A DNA stretch of 64,000 nt from Siderastrea siderea. Lineage: Eukaryota > Cnidaria > Anthozoa > Scleractinia > Rhizangiidae. Shown one piece after another: positions 34,262 through 45,400 of this stretch (position 1 is its first letter; every line of letters begins with the position of its first letter). Where the stretch lies: positions 47,473,533 to 47,537,532 of the forward strand of contig OZ034967.1 in assembly GCA_964030785.1 (NCBI GenBank), read 5' to 3'. The position numbers were made by a program, and so were the translations under genes. The notes below the pieces were generated by a model. It worked only from the letters and a program-made list of their open reading frames with translations, was not told where the DNA came from and did not search any database.

Positions 34262-36088
34262 TGACTTTCTGGGTCTTTTGTCTCCAGAGTCCTTATTAAA
34301 CACTTTATGGTTGAACAACACCCAGCACTTTGGCCTGAGAGGATGCCAGGAGCATAGAGATATGAAGAGGGGCGACATCCGACTTAAAACCAGTGCAGAT
34401 GGAGTCGAATTTCTCAAATATACCGAGCGACAAACAAAAGCAAGAACCGGCGCTGGACCCAAAGATATTCGTGCAGTTAAACCAAAAATGGTTTCTGTCT
34501 CAGGCAGTCACAGAAATCTTGTACAAGCCTATCACCTGTATGCTTCCAAAAGACCAGAGCAAATGAAGTCAGATGACAGCCCGTTTCACTTGGCCATAAA
34601 CTACACCAGAGTGGCCAATTCCTCAAAACCCTGATTCAAGGCAGTGCCGAGGGGCTCCAACAAATAAAATTCACTCATGAAAGCCATGGCTGAAAAAGTT
34701 GGATTGAATGCAGAAAACCTGACCAACCACAGTGCCCGGAAGCGAATGATCCAGAAGCTGAACGACCACGAGGTACCTCCGACTCATATTATGCAAATCT
34801 CTAGGCATAAAAACGTTCAGAGCCTCAACAATTGGGCAATTCCAGAAAATATCCATACACCACGACGGACGGCTTCAATATTTTAACCCCCCCTTGCCTT
34901 CGGAAATTCCAAAATGCGTTACCCCCCCATGCCCTCAGAATTCCATAATCGTTAACCCCCCCTCCCCCTCGGAATTTCCCTTTTTTCCTCAAACCCTTCG
35001 GAATTACCAAATGTGTTCACAAAATGCCCAACTTGGGCTATTTTACGTCAATCGGTTTCACATCACTCCACTTTTGTGGGAAAAAATTGGGAAAAAAATG
35101 ATTTCTGCTTGCCTTTGTGCAACAGCTACAACCTACTGAAATTTTACATTATACCAAACTGCTACAGAACATTAAAATAAAAATATTGTGTGATATAAGT
35201 TTGTACACTCGGAAGATCTTACGATCGAAGGCGATCGCGTGCTCTGACACATCCGCCATATTGAATTTGAGCCTGCAGGGTCAGCAGTCGCGCCCAATCC
35301 AATTTCTTGCTGGGCATATTTTTGTATTTTTGTGTCTCTCTCAAAGTACAAAATCAAGCAGGCGTTCCTAAATAAAGAAGCAAGGGACTGGTGCGAGTTT
35401 TCGCCGTCCAGCCGACGAGAGCGATGTTTACTGTACATACGCGAACAAAGATCTGTTCGTATTTTATTAATCTGAAATTCATCATCAAGAAATTCATGAA
35501 TTTGATGTACAACCCAAGTTTTATCGGCTTTCTTCAACACATGCCAGATCTATGGATGCTTCTCTTGTATCCTGCACTTTCGTGGTCGTCATCAGTGTCG
35601 CGTCGTTCGGTCGTGCTTCATTTACGAACTGGTAACGTCCACAAAATTTAAAGTTTTAAGCCTTCAGAATTCCAAATGTAAGTACCCCCCCATGCCTTCA
35701 GAATTCCAAATGTAAGTACCCCCCCATGCCTTCAGAATTCCAGTTCAAAGAACCCCCCCTTGCCCTCGGAATTCCAAAAAGCCGTCCGTCGTGGTGTATG
35801 GATATTTTCTGGAATTGCCCATTACAGCTCACTTTCGGAAAAAACAGCAGCAGGATATATCCAACATCGTGAGTGCTAGCATTTCAGCTTCAAGATCACT
35901 GACCTTCAAGAAACCGTGGAAGTCACTTTGTCGACGGGAAACCACCAATCGCCTCAATAGCATAATCTCTTTTCCAAGGGGCCAACATACAAGGAGGAAC
36001 ATTTAACATTTCGATAAACAGTGTAAATCAACAGAGTCCAAATTTGTCTTTGCATAGCGCGAAGCGCCGCCATTACATGATTGAATGA
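34262..36088 (+). pseudogene. DUF3504 (Crypton/KIAA1958-like) C-terminal region, interrupted
   Basis: The frame from about 34262 reads 'LLNTLWLNNTQHFGLRGCQE', then 'GDIRLKTSADGVEFLKYTER' and 'SDDSPFHLAINY', typical of the DUF3504 domain, which derives from Crypton tyrosine recombinases. TGA (34632) and TAA (34665) stops lie in the same frame. The sense resumes 'MKAMAEKVGLNAENLTNHSA' and 'ISRHKNVQSLNN'. A 987-bp TIR element then splits the expected 'NNY'. Downstream of it 'YSSLSEK' continues, with one extra A near 35844. The tail 'GANIQGGTFNISINSVNQ' leads to a TGA at 36086-36088. The N-terminal half is absent. The Tyr after the split is probably the recombinase-type Tyr. Confidence 0.75.
34834..35820. 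mobile_element. 987-bp TIR element, copy B of the 'CCAGAAAATATCCATAC' family
   Basis: Both ends carry the same 42-base inverted repeat without mismatch, starting GGGCAATTCCAGAAAATATC. It is flanked by ATT on each side (34831-34833 and 35821-35823). Removing the element and one ATT restores the reading sense of the host DUF3504 sequence, which proves the 3-bp duplication. Inside each end are C-rich 'aaccccccctt' repeats. The centre has a minus-strand ORF (35540-35172, 122 codons) that I do not recognise. No transposase motif is visible. This is the youngest family member here. Confidence 0.9.
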
Positions 36089-37070
36089 GACAGTGATTAG
36101 GGACAAGTGCAAAGATACTACTTTTTGTATTTGCAAATTCAGACATATGTTTTTTACAAAAGGAGCTTAATATCTCAACTTTATTCCGGATTTAAAGCCG
36201 GTTTTTATCACTCCCGGTCATTTAGATCAGTCTTGAGCTGTTTGCGTATATAAGCCGTTATGGTGTAGAGAGAGAAAAATAAAACTGATTTGAAGGCTAG
36301 GTTTAATTCTCGTTATATATATATAATAAATAAATTACAGCATAGAAAGTGCTTTGTACAGACTTTGGAAAACTCACTCCTTTGCTGCGCTCACTCGTTT
36401 GTTTTCAAAAGTTTTGCAACTCGTGAATAAAAATCCGTACGTCGCACTTTCTACGAAGTAATCTATATGTATAACATTTTTTATAGGTATGAACCAATGG
36501 ACCTCCAAGACTTGTAACATTTATGACACCATTCAATCCCAATTAAGTCGTTCAATTTCTGACTGCCTAACAAAATACAAATCCACTGCCAATCTCATGA
36601 CTGCATCCTTGGGGAGTTACTCACTTTTATAAACAGTGGCTTTTCAGAGTTTACATCATGTTTTCAAGATTTATGCAGCATTGAGTTAACTTACAGTTAT
36701 CTTTGGCAGACTGTTGAGTGGAGTTTCTCACTCAAATGACACATAATTCTGGTTGGCAGAGACAGGATCATCAAGTAAAATGAAAGTACTGAATTTCCTG
36801 TTCTTTATCACCATTAAAACATGTGTAATTAAAAAATAAATGTACAACTATGTTTCTTACAAAAAACAGACAAAAAACAAGCGTACATGCCTAAGTTAGA
36901 TTAACCTCCAACTGTTACGTATCCCCTTTTCCCGTTGAGTTCTTCAGCTGTGATTATGAAATTACAGTCAACACACATTCGCCTTAAATAAGGGCCAAAT
37001 GACATGTTCACTCAATAACAATAATTAAAAAATAATCATGACCATGATGATTTTGATATCTTTTCCACAG
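36089..37070. other. No recognised gene; small inverted repeat
   Basis: A weak foldback at about 36343-36466 ('gcatagaaagtgc' mirrored by 'gcactttctacg') resembles a MITE. The rest is AT-rich intron-like sequence. Confidence 0.4.
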
Positions 37071-37169
37071 TAAAAACGAAATTTGGAGAGCAGACAAAAG
37101 GGAGTGGGCTGTTCACTCTCACGCATACAAAGGCAATAGGGAGTCTAATTCTAGTGGATCGTTTTCGTG
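37071..37169 (+). CDS. Possible host gene exon (SAM-like end)
   Basis: Acceptor ttttccacag, 99 bases, donor gtaggt. Two frames are open; the better one reads 'KTKFGEQTKGSGLFTL', which could be the end of the SAM-like domain begun upstream. A further possible exon at 37334-37400 reads 'GDFLQDASVDDVTEALE' after a tacacag acceptor. Confidence 0.3.
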
Positions 37170-37662
37170 GTAGGTTTTGCAGGTTTTAAAATTTAATTTG
37201 TTAAAATAAAATTTGATGTATGTATGAGGCAATAACTTTTTGTTTAGTGTTGGCGATGGTTATGACAAGCATAATGATTACGACAATGATTACATGTATG
37301 ATGGTGATGATAATGATGATTTTGTATACACAGGGGATTTCCTTCAGGATGCAAGTGTAGACGACGTAACTGAGGCTTTAGAAAGAGAAAATCTACTCTG
37401 GTCACCTTTGGTTTGGAATGGTGCATATTGTAATGAGAACAAAAGTTAGTTATGGAAATAAAATGAAGTTGTAATGTGGAAAAGTCACGCAGGTATTAAT
37501 GGCACTGAAATACAAGCTTATCATTGCAGAAAGGTTATGAACCTCGTAATGTCCTGTGGAATGAGTTATTAATAAGCTTTTGCCATGTGACACTGGTAAG
37601 TGGCACTTAAAAAGAAACCTCACTATTTTCACCTGCCTTTGCATCATTTGAATTAAAAACAG

Positions 37663-37747
37663 CAGTGCATTGGAAGAAGACAGGAAATTGAAAAGGAAAG
37701 AAGATGAGGCCTTCAAAGAAGGACTCAAGGTAGATAGGTTTAAGAAG
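37663..37747 (+). CDS. Host gene exon, charged helix before a UBX-like domain
   Basis: After aaaacag the frame reads 'SALEEDRKLKRKEDEAFKEG' and 'LKVDRFKK', ending at gtaaga. The '..DEAF.EGL..DR.K' pattern is the helix seen just before UBX domains in FAF1/UBXD8-type proteins and in cnidarian G2E3-like proteins. It supports a ubiquitin-pathway adaptor. Confidence 0.45.
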
Positions 37748-38118
37748 GTAAGAATCTTTTCACTCGTATCTCAGAAAATTGTTTAAATAAAAAAAGAAAT
37801 ATTATATCACCACTTGCACTAATTAAAGCGCCAATATGACTTCAAAACTTAAACACCCCTTTCCCCCCCCCCCTTCCACCAACTACACCACAAAATATAC
37901 ACACACAAAATAAAAACAGATATGACATGTAAATATTTAGGAAGAGGCATTTCTGGAAACATATGTTATTGTTTGTCGTGCAATGGGTGGGGTTACACTC
38001 ATGGATGGCCTTCTACAGAAAAGTGTATGTTGTACGTGTAGTTTCACAGTAATGAGAAGAAAGTATTAAGTAGAAGTTGCCTATAAACAAATGTTTAATT
38101 GCATCATTTCAATACTTC

Positions 38119-38238
38119 GGATTATGCGAGCACGAAAGCAACGAATCATCCAAGAGCCGGAAGATGACTGCTGGAGTATAAAGGGGAAATGTGAGGACGG
38201 GACCAGCAGAGTGAGGAAATTTCACAAAAAAGGCTGTG
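38119..38238 (+). CDS. Host gene exon, first part of UBX-like domain
   Basis: The frame reads 'RARKQRIIQEPEDDCWSIKG' and 'KCEDGTSRVRKFHKKGCVS'. This corresponds to strands 1-2 of a UBX fold (D-G-x-R...R-x-F). The exact borders are unclear: the downstream edge tcag/gcaagt would be a GC-AG intron, and gtatca a few bases earlier is the alternative, which keeps the phase. Confidence 0.4.
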
Positions 38239-38646
38239 TATCAGGCAAGTCAAATAATACAAAGCAAAATATTTCCACACCTAGCAGCATTACAGAATAA
38301 ATAATGTACTGAAAGTTTAACTAAAATGGACTAGCCTCTCTACCCTTTCTCCAGTGTTTTGCTTCTGAATGCATGATTGAAAAGTTGTGGTTGGAAAGAA
38401 AGTAACCGGTTCATGACGGAAGTTGAATAAAAACATTTTTGCTCAGAACCCTATCTGAATGAGTGAAGAATATGGCATCTTCCTATAGCCTTCTACCCTT
38501 AACCTATTTAAGTCCCATGATATCAACAAGAAGTACACCTGTATCCATCATAGTACCATATCGTCAGTCTCCCTAGGAGGCTGTTTACAAAATAATCACA
38601 ATTAATTACTATTAAAAAATGAACAGTATGTTAATTATGATGGCAA

Positions 38647-38973
38647 GATGAAGTAAGAATTTTGACATTTTTTTTTTACACAGGAGGTGTATGACTGCAT
38701 TGGCGTTGAAGTCTACAAGACAAACTTTACCCTGCACAGATGTGGTGCAGGGTTTGTTGGAGCAACATGCCATCACAGCAAAAGACTGAGGGAAGATGAA
38801 ACACTGTTGTGATGAAGTAAGAATTTTGACATTTTTTTTTACACAGGAGGTGTATGACTGCATTGGCGTTGAAGTCTACAAGACAAACTTTACCCTGCAC
38901 AGATGTGGTGCAGGGTTTGTTGGAGCAACATGCCATCACAGCAAAAGACTGAGGGAAGATGAAACACTGTTGT
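38647..38973. repeat. Tandem duplication, 164-bp unit, covering an exon
   Basis: 38647-38810 is repeated at 38811-38973 with only a T10/T9 difference in the pyrimidine tract. Each copy contains a polypyrimidine tract, an acceptor acacag and the whole following exon up to 'acactgttgt'. The first copy runs into a TGA. Confidence 0.95.
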
Positions 38974-38985
38974 TCACTGTGAGGG
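38846..38985 (+). CDS. Host gene exon, second part of UBX-like domain
   Basis: The second copy of the duplicated exon reads 'EVYDCIGVEVYKTNFTLHR' and ends 'REDETLLFTVR' before a gtatga donor. Joined to 38119-38238 it gives '..RKFHKKGCVSEVYDCIG', the expected UBX strand-helix transition. The first copy (38683-38812) encodes the same residues but ends 'ETLL' and a stop. Which copy is spliced cannot be told from sequence. Later exons were not found before the piggyBac element. Confidence 0.4.
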
Positions 38986-39023
38986 TATGAATAACTTAAA
39001 TTCTAGACTGCTAGTAGTCTGTG

Positions 39024-39163
39024 AGTAATTTTGGCGATGGCTATTGTGGGGCGGGCGAAATACACATTTGCACATGCAAAATTTCGCGTCTCCTCGAGAT
39101 TTCGAGTATACGAGTGTGTGTATTTCGACCACCTCTCAATCGCCATTGTCAAAATTAAAGAAT
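39024..39163. mobile_element. Foldback MITE
   Basis: 'gtaattttggcgatggctat' is mirrored near 39140-39163 ('aatcgccattgtcaaaatta'), with an inner pair 'gcgaaatacaca'/'tgtgtatttcg'. About 140 bp, no ORF. Confidence 0.75.
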
Positions 39164-39260
39164 ACTTGCAGCTTATTTAAATTCTGAATATCAATGAATT
39201 AAAAACATAGAAAACATTTTTACAGATCGTTTTCAGAGCTGTTCAATCATCACATATTAA

Positions 39261-41701
39261 CCCATTGGCGTCCGTGCCGGCCTAAGCCGGCCGCGCGAAA
39301 ACACCCCCTCTAAAAGCCGTGCCGGCCTGAGCCGGCCGTAATGAAGCACGAAAATAAAACGAACCCTCCCCACCCTCCAACAGCGTTTTTGTCGGTGTTT
39401 GTTGTCATAGATACCTAAAGGACAAATTAACCAATCAAATGCTGTGTTTTGCGCATTTTTTGACAGGTTGTGAGATGAGCCACGAGGTCGGGAATTTCCC
39501 AGATTTTTTAATCTCGCGCGATCGAATTACGATGGCTGACAATGGAGATCACGTTTCAGATAACGCGTCAGTTTCTGAGGACTCAGGGGACGAAGAAAGT
39601 TTCTATGGGTTTAATACTGGGGGAACCGTTTCTAACGATGATTCTGATCTTGATTTTAGCGATTTAGATAGCGACGAAGATGGGAGTGAAGCTGGAGAAG
39701 ATGCCGAACAAGAGGTGGGTGATAATGAAGATTTTGATGAATTGCGCTGGACCGACCAGCTCACTGACCTTCGTATTCCTGATTTTGTTTCGGCTTCCGG
39801 CATTAATTTTCAGCTTCCCGATAATCCCAAACCAGTAGATTTCTTTTTAGCTTTTATGGGTGATGATCTGCTAAATAAACTAGTTACAGAAACTAACCTT
39901 TATGCTCGCCAAAAGCTTGCAGATTTCCCCGCGCGCCTCGCAAATTTTCATCCCGTTACGCTCGTTGAATTGAAAGCTTTCCTTGCGGTAAATATAATTA
40001 TGGGCATGGTTAGGCTTCCCACTATAGACTCGTACTGGTCAAGCGATGATTTTTTCGGAAATGTAGGAATTAAGAAGGTAATGCCAAGGAATAGATTTAG
40101 AGAAATTAGCAGTTTTCTTCATTTCAATGATTCCACTCAAGAAGTGGCCCGTGGAACTCCCGGCTATGATCGACTGTTCAAGGTAAGGCCCGTTCTAAAT
40201 TATGTTAGAACTAAATGCGAAACTAATTTCAATCCCACTAAAAATATTTCTGTCGATGAAGGTATGGTTCCATTTAGGGGTAGGCTTTCTTTTCGTCAGT
40301 ACATGCCGGCAAAGCCAACAAAATACGGAATCAAGGTTTGGATGGCCGCGGACTCAAGCAACGGGTACGTATTGAATTTTGATGTTTATTTGGGGAAGGA
40401 AACGGGGCAACGGCGAATTCATGGTTTGGGTTATGATGTTGTTACTAAGATGATTACCCCTTTTATGAATAAAAACCACCATGTTTACTTCGATAACTTT
40501 TTCAGTTCGGTTAGGCTGTTAGAGCATTTGCGGGTTCAAGACACTTTTGCTTGTGCGACCGTGAGAGTAAACCGCAAAGACTTGCCGCCATGTGCTCAGC
40601 AAAAATTGCGTCCCGGGGGGGAGATTGTTAGGCAAAAGGGTAAGATAGTTTTTACTAAATGGCATGATAAAAGGGATGTCCTTGTCCTTTCCTCAAATTC
40701 GAGTCCAGATGTCCCTGATGTTGTCATTCAAAGACACAATCAACAGGTCCACAAGCCAGCTGTAATCGCTTTGTACAACGAAAACAGGGGGGTGTTGATC
40801 TCGCTGATCAACTTCGTAAGTATTATTCAACAGGGCGTTCTTGTAAGACGTGGTATAAGTATTTGTTTTGGTATTCCATTGATGTTTCAGTTTGTAATGC
40901 TTTCATTTTATATAATCATTTCTGTGTTGGGCAGGGGAAACCCAAATTGAAGCAGGTAGATTTTCGCACTACTCTTTCAAAGCAACTTATCGGGGGGTTT
41001 TCATCTAGCGTTTCGGCCGCGCAATCAACAAAGCGTCGCAAAATTGAGCATTTTTCGCTCGAAGAGGAGAACGCTGGTAAGCATTTCTGTGAGAAAATTA
41101 AGGGTATTAAGAGGGGGAAAAGACAATGTGTCCGGTGTAAGAGGGTGGGAATTAAGACTCCAAAGGGCGGGCCTGTAGAAACTAGTTATGAATGCGTGCA
41201 GTGCGGGGTTGCTTTGTGTCGGGTAAATTGTTTTGCTATTTATCATGCGGTTAATCTGGGTTGAACTTCTTCGTATCCTGAGTCTTCAGCTGCCGAGAAA
41301 TCCACAACGTGATCCTGCAAGAAACTCAACGAAATAATACTGTTAATGTACATATTGTTAGCTGTCATGTTTGGCTTCCATTTGGTTTCGAAATGTCTTT
41401 TGTTTGTGTGCGTTGTTCATTTCACTTTCGCGAAGTATCGCGCGGCAATTGGATTTTTTCGATTTTTGGTTTTCAGATTGGCTTTTAGACACGTTTTTGG
41501 TCTTTCATTTTCAATATTTTGGCACATTTTGGCCTTTCCGTTATCATGGTTTTGAATAAACTTTGTTTGGAAACCCGATCTTGTGTGTGTGTTTACTGCG
41601 CATATGGTTTATTTTTAGTGCTTGCGTAACGCAGGGAAGAATGTAAAATGGCTGGCTTTTGGGGGGTGTCACGCGCGATAGAACCTTTGGACAGTAATGG
41701 G
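39261..41701 (+). mobile_element. piggyBac-type DNA transposon, 2,441 bp
   Basis: The element lies between TTAA (39257-39260) and TTAA (41702-41705). Its ends are CCCATTGGCGTCC and, inverted, CCCATTACTGTCC. Two 20-bp palindromes of the form 'cgtgccggcct(a/g)agccgg' lie just inside the left end (about 39272 and 39320) and may be transposase-binding sites. One transposase gene fills the interior. All structural parts are present; only a single base loss in the gene disables it. Confidence 0.9.
39532..41264 (+). pseudogene. piggyBac transposase (PGBD4-like), one-base deletion
   Basis: I chose the ATG at 39532 (acgATGGCT); in-frame ATGs at 39439 and 39475 are alternatives. An acidic N-terminus is followed by the DDE_Tnp_1_7 domain: 'KISVDEGMVPFRGR'-type ('NISVDEGMVPF') with the first Asp, then 'VYFDNFFSS' with the second. 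The frame breaks between 40786 and 40787, exactly where the 'MGGVD' motif holding the third Asp is expected. One lost T (ATG to AG) explains it. The sense continues as 'VDLADQLRKYY' and 'WYKYLFWYSIDVSVCNAF' to a C-terminal Cys-rich zinc domain ('CVRCKRVG', 'CVQCGVALC'). With the lost base counted it would be about 577 aa. Confidence 0.9.
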
Positions 41702-41705
41702 TTAA

Positions 41706-42190
41706 ATGCTAAATGGACACTGTCTTTCAATCTGATACTAAAAACCTATAGACCAGAAAAAAAAAGGAAAAGGTAAGGTAAGAATCGTAAATTAAATGGA
41801 CTATGTTACGGATTTTACCAGAAATTTAAAATTTATAAATGTTTGTGTCGCATGAAACCTAGAAATAATAGTCCATTTTTTATTGCAAATTGCTATATTA
41901 GAGCACTGAATGTGTTAACTAGAATTATTGGCTGCGGATGGCGCGGATGGAAACGGATTGCAATTTGAAAGCGTTAGGCAAACGTTTTGAAATTCTTTCC
42001 GCGCGTATTCAAAAAATCGATATTTGTAACCCCAGCTTGATTTCTATCCGCAAATTAAGATTACATCTTTCTTTAGATGTTCAAAGATATTGCTTTTTAT
42101 GGGTTAGGTCGCTTTCCACTAATTTCAGAACAGTTTTGACCAAAAATCTGCGAAATCTCCGTGACTTAGTCCATTTAATGACCCGTTCTT
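41706..42190. other. Target sequence between piggyBac and Academ-type element
   Basis: AT-rich. An ORF from 41938 runs across the Academ border and is therefore not a gene. No exon of the RING/TRAF gene could be found here. Confidence 0.4.
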
Positions 42191-42199
42191 GTGATAACA
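42191..42199. repeat. Target site duplication of the Academ-type element, left copy
   Basis: GTGATAACA directly before the left TIR, repeated exactly at 51439-51447 directly after the right TIR. Confidence 0.95.
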
Positions 42200-42452
42200 T
42201 AGCCTCCCACGCAGTCGTTTTTAGGGGACTCGTATTTCACTCCTCCCCACAAACGCCTGCTTACCCGAGAGCAACATTCCTTTCCCATTGTTTCAGTCGC
42301 GTGGCAATCCGACCAATCAACAGTGAGGTATTGTCTTACAAGGACCAATCAGAATAAGCGATGTAAATTTCCCGCGAATTCTTCCTTGACAGATGCGGGC
42401 GCTTTGAAGTTGGAATATAGCACTTATTTCAGTTATAGCATGGCGCGTTACG

Positions 42453-45400
42453 ATGGCTGAAACACCGAAAAAAATCATTCAATGTGAATACAAGTGCTTT
42501 TTGTGCGACACTTTGACTCAGTCATCTGCTGGGAGGGTTAGAATTTTCGGGAAAAGTGCAGTTGATCTTCCTTGCTTGATCGAGACGGCAATCGGTGAAA
42601 ATATCAGCAGATATCGCAACTCTGGATCCGAACTGTTTGTTTGCAACGCTAAATGCTACAAGAGACTTCAGCGACTAGAAAAAGCAAAGAAGAATTTGGA
42701 AAGCATCAAAGAGGAGATCTGTGGAATTTACCAATCCATAAATCGCAGGGAAAAACGGCAAAGAGCCGATCAAGTTGTTGAGATCGGAGACGAAAACATC
42801 ACCTATTTGACAACAACAAAGCGAGCTTCAGCGGCGAAATCACTCAAGTTTACTGACTCATCGACAAGTTCAACCACTGCCGAATACGTCGCTACCACTT
42901 GTACTTCTTATAGTCGTCCAGCTGTATTTTTCGGAAATCCTTTGGCATGGACATCGCCACAGTACTCGGGTGCTGAACTCGTAAGACAAGCGTTTAGCGC
43001 TCCACTCTCCACGTCAACTCCAGTGTCAACACAGAGGAGATCGAACCAAAGTCAGGCTACCGAAACCGCTACTGTGAAGCTGTCTGTGAGCTACTCGAGT
43101 AAGACTGTTAATAAGACTTTCACAAAGGATTACGAAGCACTGGGAAAGGCTTTAATTCATGGCCCGCCTTCGCGTATTGCAACCGCCGTATTGAAGTGTG
43201 CCCCACTTACCCATCTTGTAATCGAGAAAGTCTTTCGTTTACTCAAGACGGAGGTGGGTGATCTTTGTTCCAAAAAGAACCCTTCATTGTTGAGGAATTC
43301 TTCTAAAGAGGACCTGGTCAATTTCGACCTTGAAAAACTATGTAACGAATGGAAAGAAAGGGCTCCTCTGTTTTACGCCTTCCTTTTGACGGCGTGCACT
43401 AGTGGACATCGTCAGAAGACTACAACTTGGCTTCCGAGCATGGCCATAGCTGGGTCAATCCTGCTTAAGCAGAGAAATCCCCATATGAATGCTACAGCAA
43501 GCATCATGAGTTTATTACTGAAAACCAGATCTATTGAGGTAAGCATTTACAGCTATTGACTTGTTTGTTTACTGTGAATTAAAAAATCTCAATTACCCTG
43601 TTTATAGCCACACGTATTGTTATTGTGAAGCCATCAAAGGAATAGCCTGTTTATCAGAACAAAAATTAGGTGCTCAAAGTTTTGATTTAACTGTAATATT
43701 TTATGTTACTTGACCGCTGTGTGATAATGAGCAGCTTGTTTGATATGTATATGTAGGTGTGAGCAACAAGAAAATAGATACACTTAAGGGTTGAATATTT
43801 AAGAAATTCAGGGGATTCATAATTTCAAGCAGTGTTGAGTTAAAAGGCTATTCTCATTATTTTAAACCACTTTAAAATATTGTCGCTATTTTCACGTCGT
43901 TTTTTGTCCCTTATTTATATATTCCTAAAAATTGTTGTGAAATTTTCTCTTAACCATAATTCCTTGAATATGAGGATCAAAGGAAATCAATACCCCTTTT
44001 TTCGTGGCCAAAAAAAATTAAAGTCTATTTGCTTCACCTCTCTCACCTTAAGTATGTGACTTATTGTTTGTTTAACAGGCCACACTGAACAGGTTCTGCA
44101 AGTTAAAGATAACTTGCAGTAATCATAGGGCACTCAAGGTGATGGATGCGCTTGGAGAAAACCATGACCAAGTATTGAATGACGCCAAGACCAGGATTGC
44201 GAAAGAAATCAAGACAATTGCAGATACAGAGTTGCAGCATACCAGTAGTGGTACATGCACGAAGAACCCCAGTGTCATCCTCTCAACCTGTGAGACGTGC
44301 CAAGTAATTAAAGCAACTAAGGCCAAGTCACATCCTGGATTCATTATTGCGTTTGACAACATCGACATACACTTGGAACGGAGGGAAATGACCTTGTCTG
44401 CCCAGAACCGGGACATCCACTGGGTGAATCATGAAATGGTTCAAAATAGGGTCCCAGGAAATAATCTTGATTTCAACAAACCTAAGGCACACATTGCAGA
44501 TGTCCCAAATATCACATTCCTCCCTGGTGTGAATGACCAAAACAGACAGAGGCTGAACTATGTCATTCTGATTTCAAGGATACTTGTGAGCCATTTTGAG
44601 TGTTTTGCATCCTTCCGAGATGTCTGTATTGCTCACATACCTCATAAATACAGCAAGGAACAATCCATCAAATCTGTTAAGGTACTAAAGTAAGAATTTG
44701 ATGGGTTCTAAATGAAGTAATTTGCAAATAATAGCCTGACTCATTTCCACTGAATTAATATCATAGATGCTGTTGCATTATGCCAAACGTAAGGCCCGTT
44801 CTCTTAAGAAAAATATCTGGGAAGGGGGTGGGGGGGAGGGGAGTAATCAAACACTGGCTTACTCATATTTCTTTCTTTTTAAAATGTCTTTAATATGTTC
44901 AGTGCAACTTCACGTAAATTAGGTCTATTATAATTCCAGGAGTTCACTACAGTGTATAACATTCTCCAATGAAATTTCAATTAAAAAATGATAAAATAAT
45001 GTTCATTGGATATTAAACTATAATAGTTGATAACTGTGACAAACTTTCAAAGTTTGTACACGTACATGTATCCATACCAACACTGTGCATTTATAAACAT
45101 GCATGAGTAATTATCTTTTTATCTTGCCTTATATATATATATTTTTTATTTTTACAGGTTCCTTTGGGAGTAATATTCAAAGATGAGAATGTAAATGAGG
45201 ATATGCTGGCCATCTTACAGAAATTTCACTCATACCTCCCACAAATAGACAACGGTCAGATTGACGGACAAATCTTCACTGGGGATCAGTTGACTGTGGA
45301 GAGGGCTGTCAACGTGATAGCATCTGTTGCAAATGGGTTCACCCCTGAGGCACAACTCGAAGGCATCAACCTGCAGATTGGAGACTGGCATGCTGCTGTG

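Noticed and set aside
41938..42357. 139-codon ORF next to the left Academ TIR
   Set aside because: It crosses the element border and TIR at 42200, so it cannot be an old gene. No family features.
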